Assembly: GCA_024688885.1 (NCBI GenBank)
Contig: JAILDV010000012.1
Location: forward strand, 1 to 64,000
DNA: 64,000 bases
Direction: 5' to 3'
From: Bacteroidaceae bacterium
GTDB taxonomy: Bacteria > Bacteroidota > Bacteroidia > Bacteroidales > Bacteroidaceae
Shown here: piece by piece, positions 17,355 to 27,019 of the stretch
How positions within the stretch are numbered: the first letter of the stretch is position 1
How the letters are laid out: each line of letters opens with the position of its first letter
The notes under the pieces: generated by a model
Told to the model about the DNA's origin: nothing
Databases searched by the model: none
Seen by the model: only the letters and a program-made list of their open reading frames with translations
Made by a program: the position numbers and the translations under genes

Positions 17355-18686
17355 TTACAAATTCTTCACGCACTCCTTGAACTGCTCACCACGATCTTCC
17401 ATGTTCTTGAACAAATCGAAGCTTGCACAACAAGGGCTAAGCAGCACAGTGCTACCCGGTTTTGCCATCTTGAAACACTCATCCACACAGTCTTTCATGC
17501 TCTTCACATCAGCAATTGGAATGCCGAAACCATCGAATGCCGCATGCAGTTTCGTGTTATCGACACCCAAGAACACAAGTCCTATGCACTTTTCCTTGAC
17601 CAAGTCGAAGATTTCCGAGTAATCATTGCCCTTGTCCTTACCACCAAGAATGAGCACCACAGGTGTGCGCATGCTATCCAATGCATACCAGCAGGCATTG
17701 ACGTTGGTGGCTTTCGAGTCGTTGATGAACTCCACGCCACGCACTCTTCCAGCCTTTTCCAATCTGTGTTCCACGCCCTCAAATGTCTTCAGTCCTTCAC
17801 GTATCTGTTCGTTGCTCACACCTGCCAAATCCGCGGTGATACCGGCAGCCAGAGAGTTGTAGAGGTTATGCTTTCCACGCAGAGCCAATTCTTCCTGTTC
17901 CATGTTGAAAGGCGTGGGACCTTCAATCACATATTCTTCCTTGTCCACATAACCAATCACACTGTTGCTCTTGAATTCACTGAAGGGACAGAGACGAGCC
18001 TTGATGTTGTATTTCTTCAGTTCCGCTGCCACGATGGGGTCATCATTCCAAAAGACGAAAGCATCCTGAGGGGTCTGATTCTGAATGATGCGCATCTTCG
18101 AATCAACATAATTCTGCATCTTGAAATCGTAGCGGTCGAGGTGATCTGGCGTGATGTTCATCAACACGGCAATATCCGCCTTGAAATCATACATGTTGTC
18201 CAATTGGAAACTGCTCAACTCAATCACATAATAATCGTGCTCTTCCTCAGCTACTTGCAGGGCAAGACTGCTACCAATATTGCCAGCAAGACCCACGTTA
18301 TATCCCGCATTTTTCAGGATGTGGTAGATAAGAGATGTCGTCGTTGTCTTACCATTACTACCCGTGATGCAAATCATCTTCGCATGGGTGTAACGACCAG
18401 CAAATTCAATCTCGGATATGATGGGGATGTTCTTTGCTTTGAGTTTCAAAATCATCGGTGCATTCTCTGGAATGCCGGGACTCTTGATGACTTCATCAGC
18501 ATTCAGAATCAACTCTTCCGTATGGTGTCCTTCCTCCCAAACAATCCCATGACTGTTGAGGAGTTCCTTATATTTGTCCTTGATGGTTGACATGTCACTG
18601 ACGAACACGTCAAAACCCTTCTTCTTTGCCAGCACCGCAGCACCTGCACCGCTTTCTGCTGCACCTAATACAACGATTCTTTTCAT
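17355..18686 (-). CDS. murD: UDP-MurNAc-L-alanine--D-glutamate ligase
   Basis: 443 residues, usual MurD length. The N-terminus is the Rossmann-like VVLGAAESGAGAAVLA; the ATP-binding loop GSNGKTTTT begins near residue 109; MNITPDHLDRYDF and ELSSFQLDNM are typical. It adds D-glutamate in the cytoplasm. The gene lies 26 bp after mraY and 15 bp before ftsW. A 487-codon open frame on the opposite strand is a composition shadow. Confidence 0.97.
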   Translation of the reverse strand: MKRIVVLGAAESGAGAAVLAKKKGFDVFVSDMSTIKDKYKELLNSHGIVWEEGHHTEELILNADEVIKSPGIPENAPMILKLKAKNIPIISEIEFAGRYTHAKMICITGSNGKTTTTSLIYHILKNAGYNVGLAGNIGSSLALQVAEEEHDYYVIELSSFQLDNMYDFKADIAVLMNITPDHLDRYDFKMQNYVDSKMRIIQNQTPQDAFVFWNDDPIVAAELKKYNIKARLCPFSEFKSNSVIGYVDKEEYVIEGPTPFNMEQEELALRGKHNLYNSLAAGITADLAGVSNEQIREGLKTFEGVEHRLEKAGRVRGVEFINDSKATNVNACWYALDSMRTPVVLILGGKDKGNDYSEIFDLVKEKCIGLVFLGVDNTKLHAAFDGFGIPIADVKSMKDCVDECFKMAKPGSTVLLSPCCASFDLFKNMEDRGEQFKECVKNL

Positions 18687-18712
18687 CTTTTATATTGTAT
18701 ATTCTCTAAACA

Positions 18713-19972
18713 CTATCTAATCTTCAATGTAATGATTGTGATGGCGGCAAGCAGGATGGTAACAATCCAGAACCTTGTCGTAATCATTGATTCAAACAGC
18801 AATCCATGCGGACGCTTGATGAGGTATTTCACCCCGTCTTCCATACGGTGGCGATAATGGTCATGGAAAGGCGCACGTTTGAACACCCTCCATTTCTCGC
18901 CTCTCGCATTGCCCTTCTTGGCATATGCCACCTGAAGCATCACGGAAACACTCTCCATCAAGAAAATGCCACACATGATAGGCAGCAGGAGTTCCTTATG
19001 GATAATGATGGCAGTCACCGCTATCACACCACCAATGGCGAGACTTCCCGTATCACCCATAAACACCTTGGCTGGATAAGCATTGTACCACAGGAAGCCT
19101 ACCAATGCGCCTACAAAGGCACTAAGGAACACCAGCACTTCTTCTGTTCCCGGTATGTACATGACATTCAAATAGCCAGCAAATTGAATGTGACCACTCA
19201 CATATGCCAAGATTCCCAACGTCACACCAATGATGGCTGAGTTGCCAGCACACATACCATCCATACCATCATTCAAGTTTGCACCATTGCTGACTGCTGC
19301 AATCACAAACGTGGTGACCAGCACAAACAATATCCATCCACACGCACGTTTTGTCTTGCCATCCTGAATGAAGTTGAACACCTCGTAATAGTCTATATTA
19401 TTGCTCTTTACAAAAGGAACCGTCGTTACCGTGCTCTTTCTCGATTCACTCATATGGTACACTTCCACCTTCTCGCCAATCTCACGTTCCACATTCTCAC
19501 GCACCACAGCATCAGGGCTCAACCATAAGGTCAGACCCACGCTGATACCAAACACGAACTGCGCCAACAGCTTCAGCTTGGGAGGCATACCATCCTTATT
19601 ACCACCCAACTTAATCTTATCATCGATGAAACCAATCAGACCGAAGAACGCAATCGTGGCGATGAGCAGCACCATATAAACATTGCTCAGTTTACCAAGC
19701 AAAAGGGCAGGCACTAACACTGCCGCCAAAATCACCACACCACCCATCGATGGGACACCTTTCTTCTGCACTCCATATGGGTCGATGGAAGCATCACGTG
19801 CCTCTTCTATATGCTTTTTCCTTCGCATATATTTGATGAAATACTCACCTGCCACCATGGAGATGACCAACGACAGAATCAATGACGTCAAAGACCTGAA
19901 GGACACATAGCTGAACATGCCCGCTCCAGGAATGTCTAATCCGTCTAAATATTTGAATAACTCGTATAACAT
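18713..19972 (-). CDS. mraY: Phospho-MurNAc-pentapeptide translocase
   Basis: 419 residues, longer than the roughly 360 of enterobacterial MraY because of a hydrophilic insertion of about 60 residues (about 165-220). About ten membrane segments. Catalytic-family motifs are intact: GFIDDKIKLGG, NLNDGMDGMCAG, and FMGDTGSLAIGG. It transfers phospho-MurNAc-pentapeptide to undecaprenyl phosphate to make lipid I. The 55-bp gap to murE contains tandem AAACGCTAA words. Confidence 0.97.
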   Translation of the reverse strand: MLYELFKYLDGLDIPGAGMFSYVSFRSLTSLILSLVISMVAGEYFIKYMRRKKHIEEARDASIDPYGVQKKGVPSMGGVVILAAVLVPALLLGKLSNVYMVLLIATIAFFGLIGFIDDKIKLGGNKDGMPPKLKLLAQFVFGISVGLTLWLSPDAVVRENVEREIGEKVEVYHMSESRKSTVTTVPFVKSNNIDYYEVFNFIQDGKTKRACGWILFVLVTTFVIAAVSNGANLNDGMDGMCAGNSAIIGVTLGILAYVSGHIQFAGYLNVMYIPGTEEVLVFLSAFVGALVGFLWYNAYPAKVFMGDTGSLAIGGVIAVTAIIIHKELLLPIMCGIFLMESVSVMLQVAYAKKGNARGEKWRVFKRAPFHDHYRHRMEDGVKYLIKRPHGLLFESMITTRFWIVTILLAAITIITLKIR

Positions 19973-20027
19973 ATTCTATTCCAAACGCTAAACCATAAAT
20001 GCTAAACGCTAATCCCTGAACACTCAA

Positions 20028-21473
20028 CTAAAAGCACGCTCTCACCTCTTCCTTATCATCAAAATGGTGCTTCACGCCCTTCACGTCCTGATAATCCTCA
20101 TGTCCCTTTCCTGCAATCAGGATGACATCACCGCTCTTCGCCATCATGCAAGCGGTCTTGATGGCTTGCCTGCGGTCAACAATGGATATCACCTTCTTCA
20201 TCTGCTCCTCATCCAGTCCTGCCAACATATCGTTAATGATGTCCTGAGGTTCTTCAAATCGGGGGTTGTCACTCGTGATGATGACACGGTCGCTCTGCTT
20301 CACGGCTTCCTGTGCCATCAGCGGGCGCTTACCCTTGTCACGATTACCGCCTGCTCCACACACTGTGATGACCTCTCCTTTTCCATCCAACACACCGTGG
20401 ATGGCTTTCAGCACATTCTCCAACGCGTCAGGCGTATGGGCATAATCGACAATGGCTGTGTAGCCCGAAGGGGAACGGAGTGCCTCAAAACGTCCGTTGA
20501 CAGGCTTCATGGCACTCAATGCCACCAGCACTTCCTGCTCTTCCTTACCCAACATCAAGGCTGCACCATACACTGCCAGAAGGTTGCTGACATTGAACTT
20601 CCCAATAAACTGCACACCCACCTCTTTTCCATTGATATTGAGGTACATGCCCTCAAAATGGCACTCAATAATCTTTGCCTTGAAATCGGCAGGACTCTGC
20701 ACGGAATAGGTCTTCACGAGCGCCTTCGTGTTCTGCACCATCACCATACCGTTCTTGTCATCCACATTGGTGATGGCAAACGCATCAGCCGGCAAGCGGT
20801 CGAAGAAGAGTTTCTTTGCCTTGATGTAGTTTTCGAAAGTCTTGTGGTAGTCAAGGTGGTCACGGGTGATATTGGTGAAGAGTCCACCTGCGAATGTCAG
20901 TCCACCTATGCGGTTCTGCACGATGCTGTGGCTGCTCACCTCCATGAAGGCATATTCGCAACCCTCCTCCACCATCTGTGCCAAGAGGGCATTCAGCGTG
21001 ATGGGGTCAGGAGTTGTATGCTCCGTTGGGATAGGGGTTCCGTCAATGTAGTTGCACACCGTGGAAAGCAGTCCCACCTTATGCCCCATGTAACGGAACA
21101 TCTCATACAGCACGGTGGCAATCGTCGTCTTTCCGTTCGTTCCCGTCACACCCACCAGTTTCATCTTGCTCGTCGGGTTGCCATAGAAAGTGGTTGCCAC
21201 CTGTCCCACCACCTGTTCGGTATTCTTCACTCTGATGTAGGTGACACGCTCGTCCACCTCTTCAGGAATCTCCTCGCACAGAACAGCGGCCGCTCCTTTC
21301 TCCAAAGCCTTGCCGATGTAGTTATGGCCATCGGCTACAGTACCTCTCACAGCGATGAAAAGATGTCCATCAGCCACTTGACGAGAGTCTATCTGCACGC
21401 CACAAATGTCACGTTCCAAATCGCCCTTGACTTCAAGGACATCAATTTTGCTTACGAGAGTCTGTAGTTTCAT
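20028..21473 (-). CDS. murE: UDP-MurNAc-tripeptide synthetase
   Basis: 481 residues. The ATP-binding motif GTNGKTT is at about 111-117; [12 protein letters not shown] and [12 protein letters not shown] are MurE signatures. The C-terminal DNPRFEEP contains the DNPR motif associated with meso-diaminopimelate specificity, so the third residue is predicted to be mDAP. Cytoplasmic; follows ftsI by 12 bp. Confidence 0.97.
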   Translation of the reverse strand: MKLQTLVSKIDVLEVKGDLERDICGVQIDSRQVADGHLFIAVRGTVADGHNYIGKALEKGAAAVLCEEIPEEVDERVTYIRVKNTEQVVGQVATTFYGNPTSKMKLVGVTGTNGKTTIATVLYEMFRYMGHKVGLLSTVCNYIDGTPIPTEHTTPDPITLNALLAQMVEEGCEYAFMEVSSHSIVQNRIGGLTFAGGLFTNITRDHLDYHKTFENYIKAKKLFFDRLPADAFAITNVDDKNGMVMVQNTKALVKTYSVQSPADFKAKIIECHFEGMYLNINGKEVGVQFIGKFNVSNLLAVYGAALMLGKEEQEVLVALSAMKPVNGRFEALRSPSGYTAIVDYAHTPDALENVLKAIHGVLDGKGEVITVCGAGGNRDKGKRPLMAQEAVKQSDRVIITSDNPRFEEPQDIINDMLAGLDEEQMKKVISIVDRRQAIKTACMMAKSGDVILIAGKGHEDYQDVKGVKHHFDDKEEVRACF

Positions 21474-21485
21474 AGTTATCTGTTA

Positions 21486-23690
21486 TCAATTCAGTTCCAA
21501 TGTAATCGTCTGTCCCTTCGTCACCTTGCTTCCGCTTGACACACTCTGCCCCACTACTTTTCCTCTACCTTTCATCCTCACCTTCATTCCTCGGTTGCTC
21601 AATGCGCAGACGGCATCTCTTGCACCCATGCCCAACACATTAGGTACAATATTATCGCTCACCTTCACGGGCTGAAACTCCACACACGAACTTCCTGCTG
21701 ATGCCAAGCCCCATTCATAGCCCTTGCCCCCTTCTGATTTCAATCCCAGCTCATGCAACACATACTGTGCCGACACCACATTTCCATTCTTCACATCGGG
21801 CACATGAACTGCTGTGGAATCCTTTGCCAGATTGATGTCGGTGGTCACATTCTTCGAATAGATACGTTGTGCAATCTTCGAGAACACGGGACCAGCTTGA
21901 CCACCACCACTTGCCACATAATAAGCATGGCGGATAGCCACGATGCAAGTGTATTTCGGGTCCTCCGACGGGTAGAAACCGCAGAAGCTGACGAGGTGCT
22001 CATTGTGTCCAGCCTTATAGCCGCCACCCATTGCCACCTGTGCCGTACCCGTCTTACCGCTCACATGGAAGTAGGGGTTTCCAGCACGTTTTCCAAGACC
22101 ATCCTTGTCATTCACCACACGATAGAGAATGGCACGGATATCATCGAGTGCCTCCTGTCGGCAAATGCGTGGCTTGATGACCTCAACAGGAAACTCCTCC
22201 ACCATCTCTCCATTCTTTGAGATGCCCTTCACAAAACGTGGACGCACCATCTTGCCGTTGTTGGCGATGGCATTATAGAAGCTGACCGTGCTGATGGGAG
22301 GTATCTGTGTTTCATAACCGATGGACATCCATGCCAAGGCAGTTGCCGACCAGTTGTCCGACATCTTGTACCCACCTTTACTATCCTTGTGAGGAGTTCT
22401 GATGTTGGGGTTGGCAGCACCGTCAAACGGCAAGCCGAGCGGCGTGCCGATGCCCACGCGGCGCAACCCCTCCACAAACTTCTCGGGTTGGTTATGGTAA
22501 TACTTGTCAATCAATTTGCTCACACCCACGTTGCTCGACACCATCAGCACATGAGGCACATCAATCGTTCCATATCCACCTCTGTGCCAGTTGTGGTCTT
22601 TCATCATCGCTCCATACATGTTGCAGATACCGCTTCCCGTTTCCACATAATCCGTAGGCTTGATGTACCCATCATCCAGTGCCACCAAGATGGAAGCCGT
22701 CTTGAATGTGGAACCTGGCTCCATCAAAGCTGCCAAGGCATAGTTACGTGCCTCATAATATTCACCGTCGTCATAGCGCATCAGGTTCACAATCGCCTTC
22801 ACATCGCCCGTCTTCACTTCCATCAGCACCACCACACCCATCTCGGCATTCAACTCATGCAGTTTCTCACGCAACGCGCTCTCACAGATGTCCTGCATGC
22901 TCACATCGATGGTGCTCACCAAGTCATAGCCGTCCACTGGTTCTTGATCCACAATGGAAAGGTATTTCGAAAGCACCTTCTTGTTGTGCACCTTACCAGG
23001 AACGCCCCTCAAAAGAGAGTCGTAAGCCAATTCCAAGCCCGAACGGGCAGAGTCTTTGGCACCGAACATCTCACCCAACGTACGACGCGCCAATGAGCCG
23101 AAAGGCTTGTTACGGTTGTTGCGTTCCTCAGCCACCAAACCGCTGCGATTGCGATTCTTCAAGTTGAAGATAGGGAGTTTCACCAACTGATTATACTGAA
23201 TGAAGTTCAGCACAGTGTGCGGGCACACCTCCCAATAACGCTTGTGATTCTCCAAACCCTTAACAATGTGCGACTTATATTCCTCGAACGTGTATTTGGG
23301 ACATATTTCCACCAACCCACTGCAAATCGTGTCGAGATTGACTCTCCACATCGAATCCTTCTCTGCCAACTGCACAGGGTCATACACCTTCTGCTTCTTG
23401 TTGACACCCAGCGAGTCGTACCACCACTCTATGCCAGAAAGGAAGTCGACATACACCTTGTAGTCAGGAAGGCTGCTTGCCATCAACTGTCCGTCAGCAC
23501 TCAAGATGTTGCCGCGGTTAGGCTTCAGCAGCATCGTGTCGCTCACACTCACGGCACCCACCTTCTTCCATTTCCGGTTCTCCAGCGTGGCCGTCACGAC
23601 AGCTTGGCCAATGATGGCAATCATCACCAGAGCTGCAATCACCACGATGCCCGTGATGCGTGTGTTGATGTATTTCTTGTCAAACTTCAT
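21486..23690 (-). CDS. ftsI: Septal transpeptidase FtsI (PBP3-type) with PASTA domains
   Basis: 734 residues. An N-terminal membrane anchor (ITGIVVIAALVMIAIIGQAV) is followed by a PBP dimerisation domain and a transpeptidase domain with serine motif STFK (about 325), SSN (about 387) and KTGTAQ (about 544). Two C-terminal PASTA domains (about 630-734; start VPDVKNGNVVSAQYVL and VPNVLGMGARDAVCAL) are common in Bacteroidota FtsI. It cross-links septal peptidoglycan with FtsW. The start overlaps the stop of the ftsL-like gene by 4 bp. Confidence 0.95.
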   Translation of the reverse strand: MKFDKKYINTRITGIVVIAALVMIAIIGQAVVTATLENRKWKKVGAVSVSDTMLLKPNRGNILSADGQLMASSLPDYKVYVDFLSGIEWWYDSLGVNKKQKVYDPVQLAEKDSMWRVNLDTICSGLVEICPKYTFEEYKSHIVKGLENHKRYWEVCPHTVLNFIQYNQLVKLPIFNLKNRNRSGLVAEERNNRNKPFGSLARRTLGEMFGAKDSARSGLELAYDSLLRGVPGKVHNKKVLSKYLSIVDQEPVDGYDLVSTIDVSMQDICESALREKLHELNAEMGVVVLMEVKTGDVKAIVNLMRYDDGEYYEARNYALAALMEPGSTFKTASILVALDDGYIKPTDYVETGSGICNMYGAMMKDHNWHRGGYGTIDVPHVLMVSSNVGVSKLIDKYYHNQPEKFVEGLRRVGIGTPLGLPFDGAANPNIRTPHKDSKGGYKMSDNWSATALAWMSIGYETQIPPISTVSFYNAIANNGKMVRPRFVKGISKNGEMVEEFPVEVIKPRICRQEALDDIRAILYRVVNDKDGLGKRAGNPYFHVSGKTGTAQVAMGGGYKAGHNEHLVSFCGFYPSEDPKYTCIVAIRHAYYVASGGGQAGPVFSKIAQRIYSKNVTTDINLAKDSTAVHVPDVKNGNVVSAQYVLHELGLKSEGGKGYEWGLASAGSSCVEFQPVKVSDNIVPNVLGMGARDAVCALSNRGMKVRMKGRGKVVGQSVSSGSKVTKGQTITLELN

Positions 23691-24343
23691 TGTCCTTCTG
23701 TTTTTTTCGTGTCTGAACTCTCTTCCTTCTTCTCTTCTCCCCCTACACTTTCTGTTTTCTTCTCCTCCTTCTTCACGGATTCTTCCTTCTCCGGTTCTTC
23801 CATCGGTGCCAATTCCTGCGAATCCACCAGCACCTCCTCTGGAGCTTGCTCTTCCGACGAGCCACTTCCATCGCCCTTCTTAATCAGGAATGGCGGGGTG
23901 ATGGAATTGTGCAGCAGGCTGTCGGAAGTGGCTCTGAGCGCCTTCTCCACATTCGACTGCCGCGTCAGGTTCATCAGTTCACTCGACTGCGTGAGCACAT
24001 TGTACTTCACTTCCTGCAACCGACCACGCAGACTGTCAATGAGGATGGCATCCTGCTGACTGTCATAACGGTTGCCCGTATAGAGAATCGTCAGCAACAC
24101 GCAGAACATCACAAACATGATCTGCTTAATCATGAACTTGCTCATCAGAAAATCGCCACCAAGTATTGACTTGACCGATATTTCACCGATGTCGTCTTCT
24201 TCCTCATCGGTGAACTTCCTAATCGCCTCGATGGCTTCTTGTTCCTCTGTTTTCAGTTCTTCGTCTGCCCCAAAATCATCTGGAGGAGTCATCTTCGACT
24301 CTTCCAACTCTAATTTCTGTTTTTCTTCATTCTTACTTGACAT
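23687..24343 (-). CDS. FtsL-like division protein
   Basis: 218 residues, about twice the length of classical FtsL. A charged acidic cytoplasmic region (residues 1-70) precedes one membrane segment (MIKQIMFVMFCVLLTILYTG) and a short coiled coil (LIDSLRGRLQEVKYNVLTQS). The last 60 residues are Glu/Lys/Ser-rich low complexity. Topology and position between rsmH and ftsI identify it as the FtsL-like protein of Bacteroidota dcw clusters; sequence similarity alone would not. Confidence 0.8.
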   Translation of the reverse strand: MSSKNEEKQKLELEESKMTPPDDFGADEELKTEEQEAIEAIRKFTDEEEDDIGEISVKSILGGDFLMSKFMIKQIMFVMFCVLLTILYTGNRYDSQQDAILIDSLRGRLQEVKYNVLTQSSELMNLTRQSNVEKALRATSDSLLHNSITPPFLIKKGDGSGSSEEQAPEEVLVDSQELAPMEEPEKEESVKKEEKKTESVGGEEKKEESSDTKKTEGQ

Positions 24344-24453
24344 ACTATTACGTTGGGGCTTTTTCTCAAAAACTTTCTTTTAAATAAATAATGTGTTACT
24401 CACTTTATCGCCTTTCTTTGGCGTGGATAATCTCTGTATTTTATTGATAATTT

Positions 24454-25377
24454 TCAGATTCTTTCTGCTATTCTCAACTTGGCGCTCCGGCTTCTCGGAT
24501 TTCTCGCCATCTCCTCGTCGTCCGGCACAATCACCTGCCTGTTCACCAGACGGTATGGAGTGTTCACCCTGCCAAAGAAGTCCTTGTCTTCCTCTCCTTC
24601 CGCATTGCCCGTCTTCATCACATTCTTCACGATGCGGTCTTCCAACGAGTGGTACGTGATCACCACCAACCTTCCACCTGGTTTCAGCATCTCCGTCGCA
24701 CCTTTCAACATGTCACGCAAGGCGTCCATCTCATGATTCACCTCTATCCTCAACGCCTGAAACACTTTCGCCAGCTCCTTCTTTTCCCGTTCATTACGGA
24801 AGAAAGGCTTGACAATGTCCAAGAAATCACCGATGGTCTCCACCTTCTTTGTCTGTCTTGACTTCACGATAGCGGAGGCTATCTTTCGGCTCTGCTTCAG
24901 TTCTCCATACAAATAAAGAACATCTGCCAATTGCTTCTCGTCGTATGTGTTGACCACATCAGCTGCCGTCTTGCCTGCACGTTGATTCATCCGCATGTCA
25001 AGTTTCCCTTCAAACCTGAACGAAAACCCTCGTTCGCTGTCGTCAAAATGATGGGAGCTCACTCCCAAGTCAGCCAGCAACCCGTCTATCTGCTCCACTC
25101 CGTGATATTTGAGGAAGTTTTTCAGAAAGCGGAAATTGCTCCTCACAAACGTGAACCTCTCCGCATCAAACCCTTCCGCATTCTTCTCAGCATCCGCATC
25201 TTGGTCAAAACTGTACAGATGTCCGTTGGCATCTAATCTCGACATGATTTCCCTGCTATGTCCTCCACCACCAAAAGTCACATCCACAAAAACACCTCCA
25301 TTACCGATGTTCAACCCATCCACACTCTCCTTCAGCAACACCGGCACGTGATATGTCATCTCTTGTTCAGCCATCAT
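24454..25377 (-). CDS. rsmH: 16S rRNA (cytosine-1402-N4)-methyltransferase
   Basis: About 307 residues. The SAM-binding segment FVDVTFGGGGHSREIMSRL, LLADLGVSSHHFDDSERGFS and the end region NPRSRSAKLRIAERI are diagnostic of RsmH/MraW. It methylates C1402 of 16S rRNA. The frame extends to a TTG at 25398, but I prefer ATG 25377, which follows GAGG; a start at ATG 25359 (MTYHVPVLLKES) is also possible. It lies about 30 bp after mraZ, within the dcw cluster, with a short CAACTGTCAACTCT repeat at the junction. Confidence 0.95.
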   Translation of the reverse strand: MMAEQEMTYHVPVLLKESVDGLNIGNGGVFVDVTFGGGGHSREIMSRLDANGHLYSFDQDADAEKNAEGFDAERFTFVRSNFRFLKNFLKYHGVEQIDGLLADLGVSSHHFDDSERGFSFRFEGKLDMRMNQRAGKTAADVVNTYDEKQLADVLYLYGELKQSRKIASAIVKSRQTKKVETIGDFLDIVKPFFRNEREKKELAKVFQALRIEVNHEMDALRDMLKGATEMLKPGGRLVVITYHSLEDRIVKNVMKTGNAEGEEDKDFFGRVNTPYRLVNRQVIVPDDEEMARNPRSRSAKLRIAERI

Positions 25378-25408
25378 CCTCTGGGTTTCAATTTTCAACT
25401 GTCAACTC

Positions 25409-25867
25409 TCAACTGTCAACTCCTCCAAACGCTGCTTCCATTTCGCTACCGAGGTCTGCGCTGTCATTCATCAGCTCGTCCAACGCCTGCTTGCTCCAAA
25501 TCTCGATTCTGTCCACCATCGCCAAGAAGCGTACATCTGCCTCAATCCCTGCATACTGCAGTTTCCTCTTCGAAATCAGCAACCGTCCGTTGCCATCCAG
25601 TTCAATGGGCTCCGCATCTGCCTCAAACTTTCTCAACATCATCTGCTGCTTGCTGTTCCACTGGTTCACCTGTCCACGCAACGCATCCAACTGCTCATTC
25701 CACACAGATTCAGGATAGAGCACCAGGCATTTCTGGAACACGTCGTTGCGAAGCACGAGACTCTTCTCGCCCTCCGCTTCGAGCACCTTCCTGAACGGTG
25801 CGGGCAAGAAAACCCTACCCTTCGCGTCAGTCTTGGCTCCGTAGTCACCGATGAATCTGTTTGTCAT
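25409..25867 (-). CDS. mraZ: Transcriptional regulator MraZ
   Basis: 152 residues from ATG 25867 (frame also open to a TTG at 25879). It has two SpoVT/AbrB-like halves: GDYGAKTDAKGRVFLPAPFR and IELDGNGRLLISKRKLQYAG. MraZ forms rings that bind direct repeats upstream of the dcw operon and represses it. Here the expected repeats are present just upstream (25944-25973), so autoregulation of the cluster is likely. Confidence 0.95.
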   Translation of the reverse strand: MTNRFIGDYGAKTDAKGRVFLPAPFRKVLEAEGEKSLVLRNDVFQKCLVLYPESVWNEQLDALRGQVNQWNSKQQMMLRKFEADAEPIELDGNGRLLISKRKLQYAGIEADVRFLAMVDRIEIWSKQALDELMNDSADLGSEMEAAFGGVDS

Positions 25868-25930
25868 TTCTCTTTCCAATTTGTTGGCGCTAATTTCAGT
25901 CGTTTTTGACCTTGCGCGTTAAACAATGTG

Positions 25931-25973
25931 CAAATATAAGTAATATTCCCCACTTTTCCCCACACTTTTACAC
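25931..25973 (-). promoter_or_regulatory. dcw promoter -7 box with MraZ-type direct repeats
   Basis: On the minus strand three 10-bp units run from 25973: GTGTAAAAGT, GTGGGGAAAA, GTGGGGAATA (25963-25944), followed at once by the -7 box TATATTTG (25938-25931). No TTTG -33 box is present; the repeats occupy that position. Known MraZ sites are likewise GTGGG-type repeats at 10-bp spacing. Confidence 0.7.
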
Positions 25974-26162
25974 TTTTTTTTCAAAAAACTTACCAAAAAG
26001 ACTATAATCCACCATTTAACCAGCTGATTCACAAACAAAAACAACAATAATAAAAAAGTGGGGAACAAAATAGCCACACCATTCCATTTGACAACTCGAC
26101 TTTACGATACCACCCCTTACGAAAAATGAAAAACTGACAAAATCGAGGAAATTGCACAACCC

Positions 26163-26277
26163 TTCCCTCACAATCGCAAACAAGTGACTTCCACTCGCGC
26201 ATGCAAGTGTTCCCCACAAACGAATGTAAGTCTTGCCCGTAAACGAACGTTAGTCTTGCCCACAAACGAGTTGCAAA
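26163..26277 (-). repeat. 23-bp tandem repeat array, copy B
   Basis: Five 23-bp units, starting on the plus strand at 26163, 26186, 26209, 26232 and 26255; they are the reverse complement of the array at 5248-5385 (for example TTTGCAACTCGTTTGTGGGC at the minus-strand start). Units are more diverged than in copy A. It lies between the divergent mraZ and outer-membrane-barrel promoters; the remaining 25974-26162 is AT-rich with no gene seen. Confidence 0.85.
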
Positions 26278-26392
26278 TTGTAGAAAAGTCTACAAAATCA
26301 CTTTTTTTATTGAAATATTTCCTCATTCCAAAAAAAAGTGTTTACTTTGCGAAGAAAATCTTTTTACTCACATTCTCAATTTTTATAAAGGT

Positions 26393-27016
26393 ATGAAAAA
26401 GAACATTTTGAGTCTCGCTGTCATCGTTGCAGCACTCACTTTTGCATTGCCTTCTCAGGCACAAGTTAAGTTTGGTGTCAAGGCAGGTCTTAACGTGGAC
26501 AACATCAACTTGAGGGATTCTTATGGCACACTCAAGGCAAAGAACCGCACGGGTTTCTTTGCAGGTGTGACTGCAGACGTGACTATTCCTCTTGCTGGTT
26601 TAGGTGCTGACATCGCATTGCTCTATGACAACAAGGTGATTGGTATCTCTGACGGCACAACCGAGGCAAACAAGACCCTGCACTACATCGATATGCCTAT
26701 CAATGCGAAATATACCGTAGGCTTCAGCAGTTTGGTCAGTGCCTATATCGCTACAGGCCCTCAGTTCTCATGGAATGTAGGTGATCGCCACTGGACCCCT
26801 CAATACATCACGCAAGGTTGGGAACTGAAGAAGTCCGAATTCTCCTGGAACATAGGTTGCGGCGTAACTGCCCTCAGCCATGTGCGTGTGGGCTATAACT
26901 ACAACATCGCCTTGAGCAAGACTGCCGAGTTCGACCTCCTCGCTGTGGGCGTAAGAGGTGCTAAGGGTAAGCTCAAGAACAATACCCACCAGATTTCTCT
27001 GACTTACCTGTTCTAA
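26393..27016 (+). CDS. Outer-membrane beta-barrel protein (PorT-like fold)
   Basis: 207 residues. Signal peptide residues 1-23 (MKKNILSLAVIVAALTFALP, cleavage near SQA-Q). The mature part begins VKFGVKAGLNVDN, the typical first strand of the outer-membrane beta-barrel family, and continues with alternating hydrophobic strands, ending in an aromatic (ISLTYLF), as barrels do. A weak -7 box TTACTTTG lies at 26342-26349. It ends 3 bp before priA, with which it may be cotranscribed. Ligand and role unknown; similar proteins are abundant in the phylum. Confidence 0.8.
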   Translation: MKKNILSLAVIVAALTFALPSQAQVKFGVKAGLNVDNINLRDSYGTLKAKNRTGFFAGVTADVTIPLAGLGADIALLYDNKVIGISDGTTEANKTLHYIDMPINAKYTVGFSSLVSAYIATGPQFSWNVGDRHWTPQYITQGWELKKSEFSWNIGCGVTALSHVRVGYNYNIALSKTAEFDLLAVGVRGAKGKLKNNTHQISLTYLF

Positions 27017-27019
27017 TTG

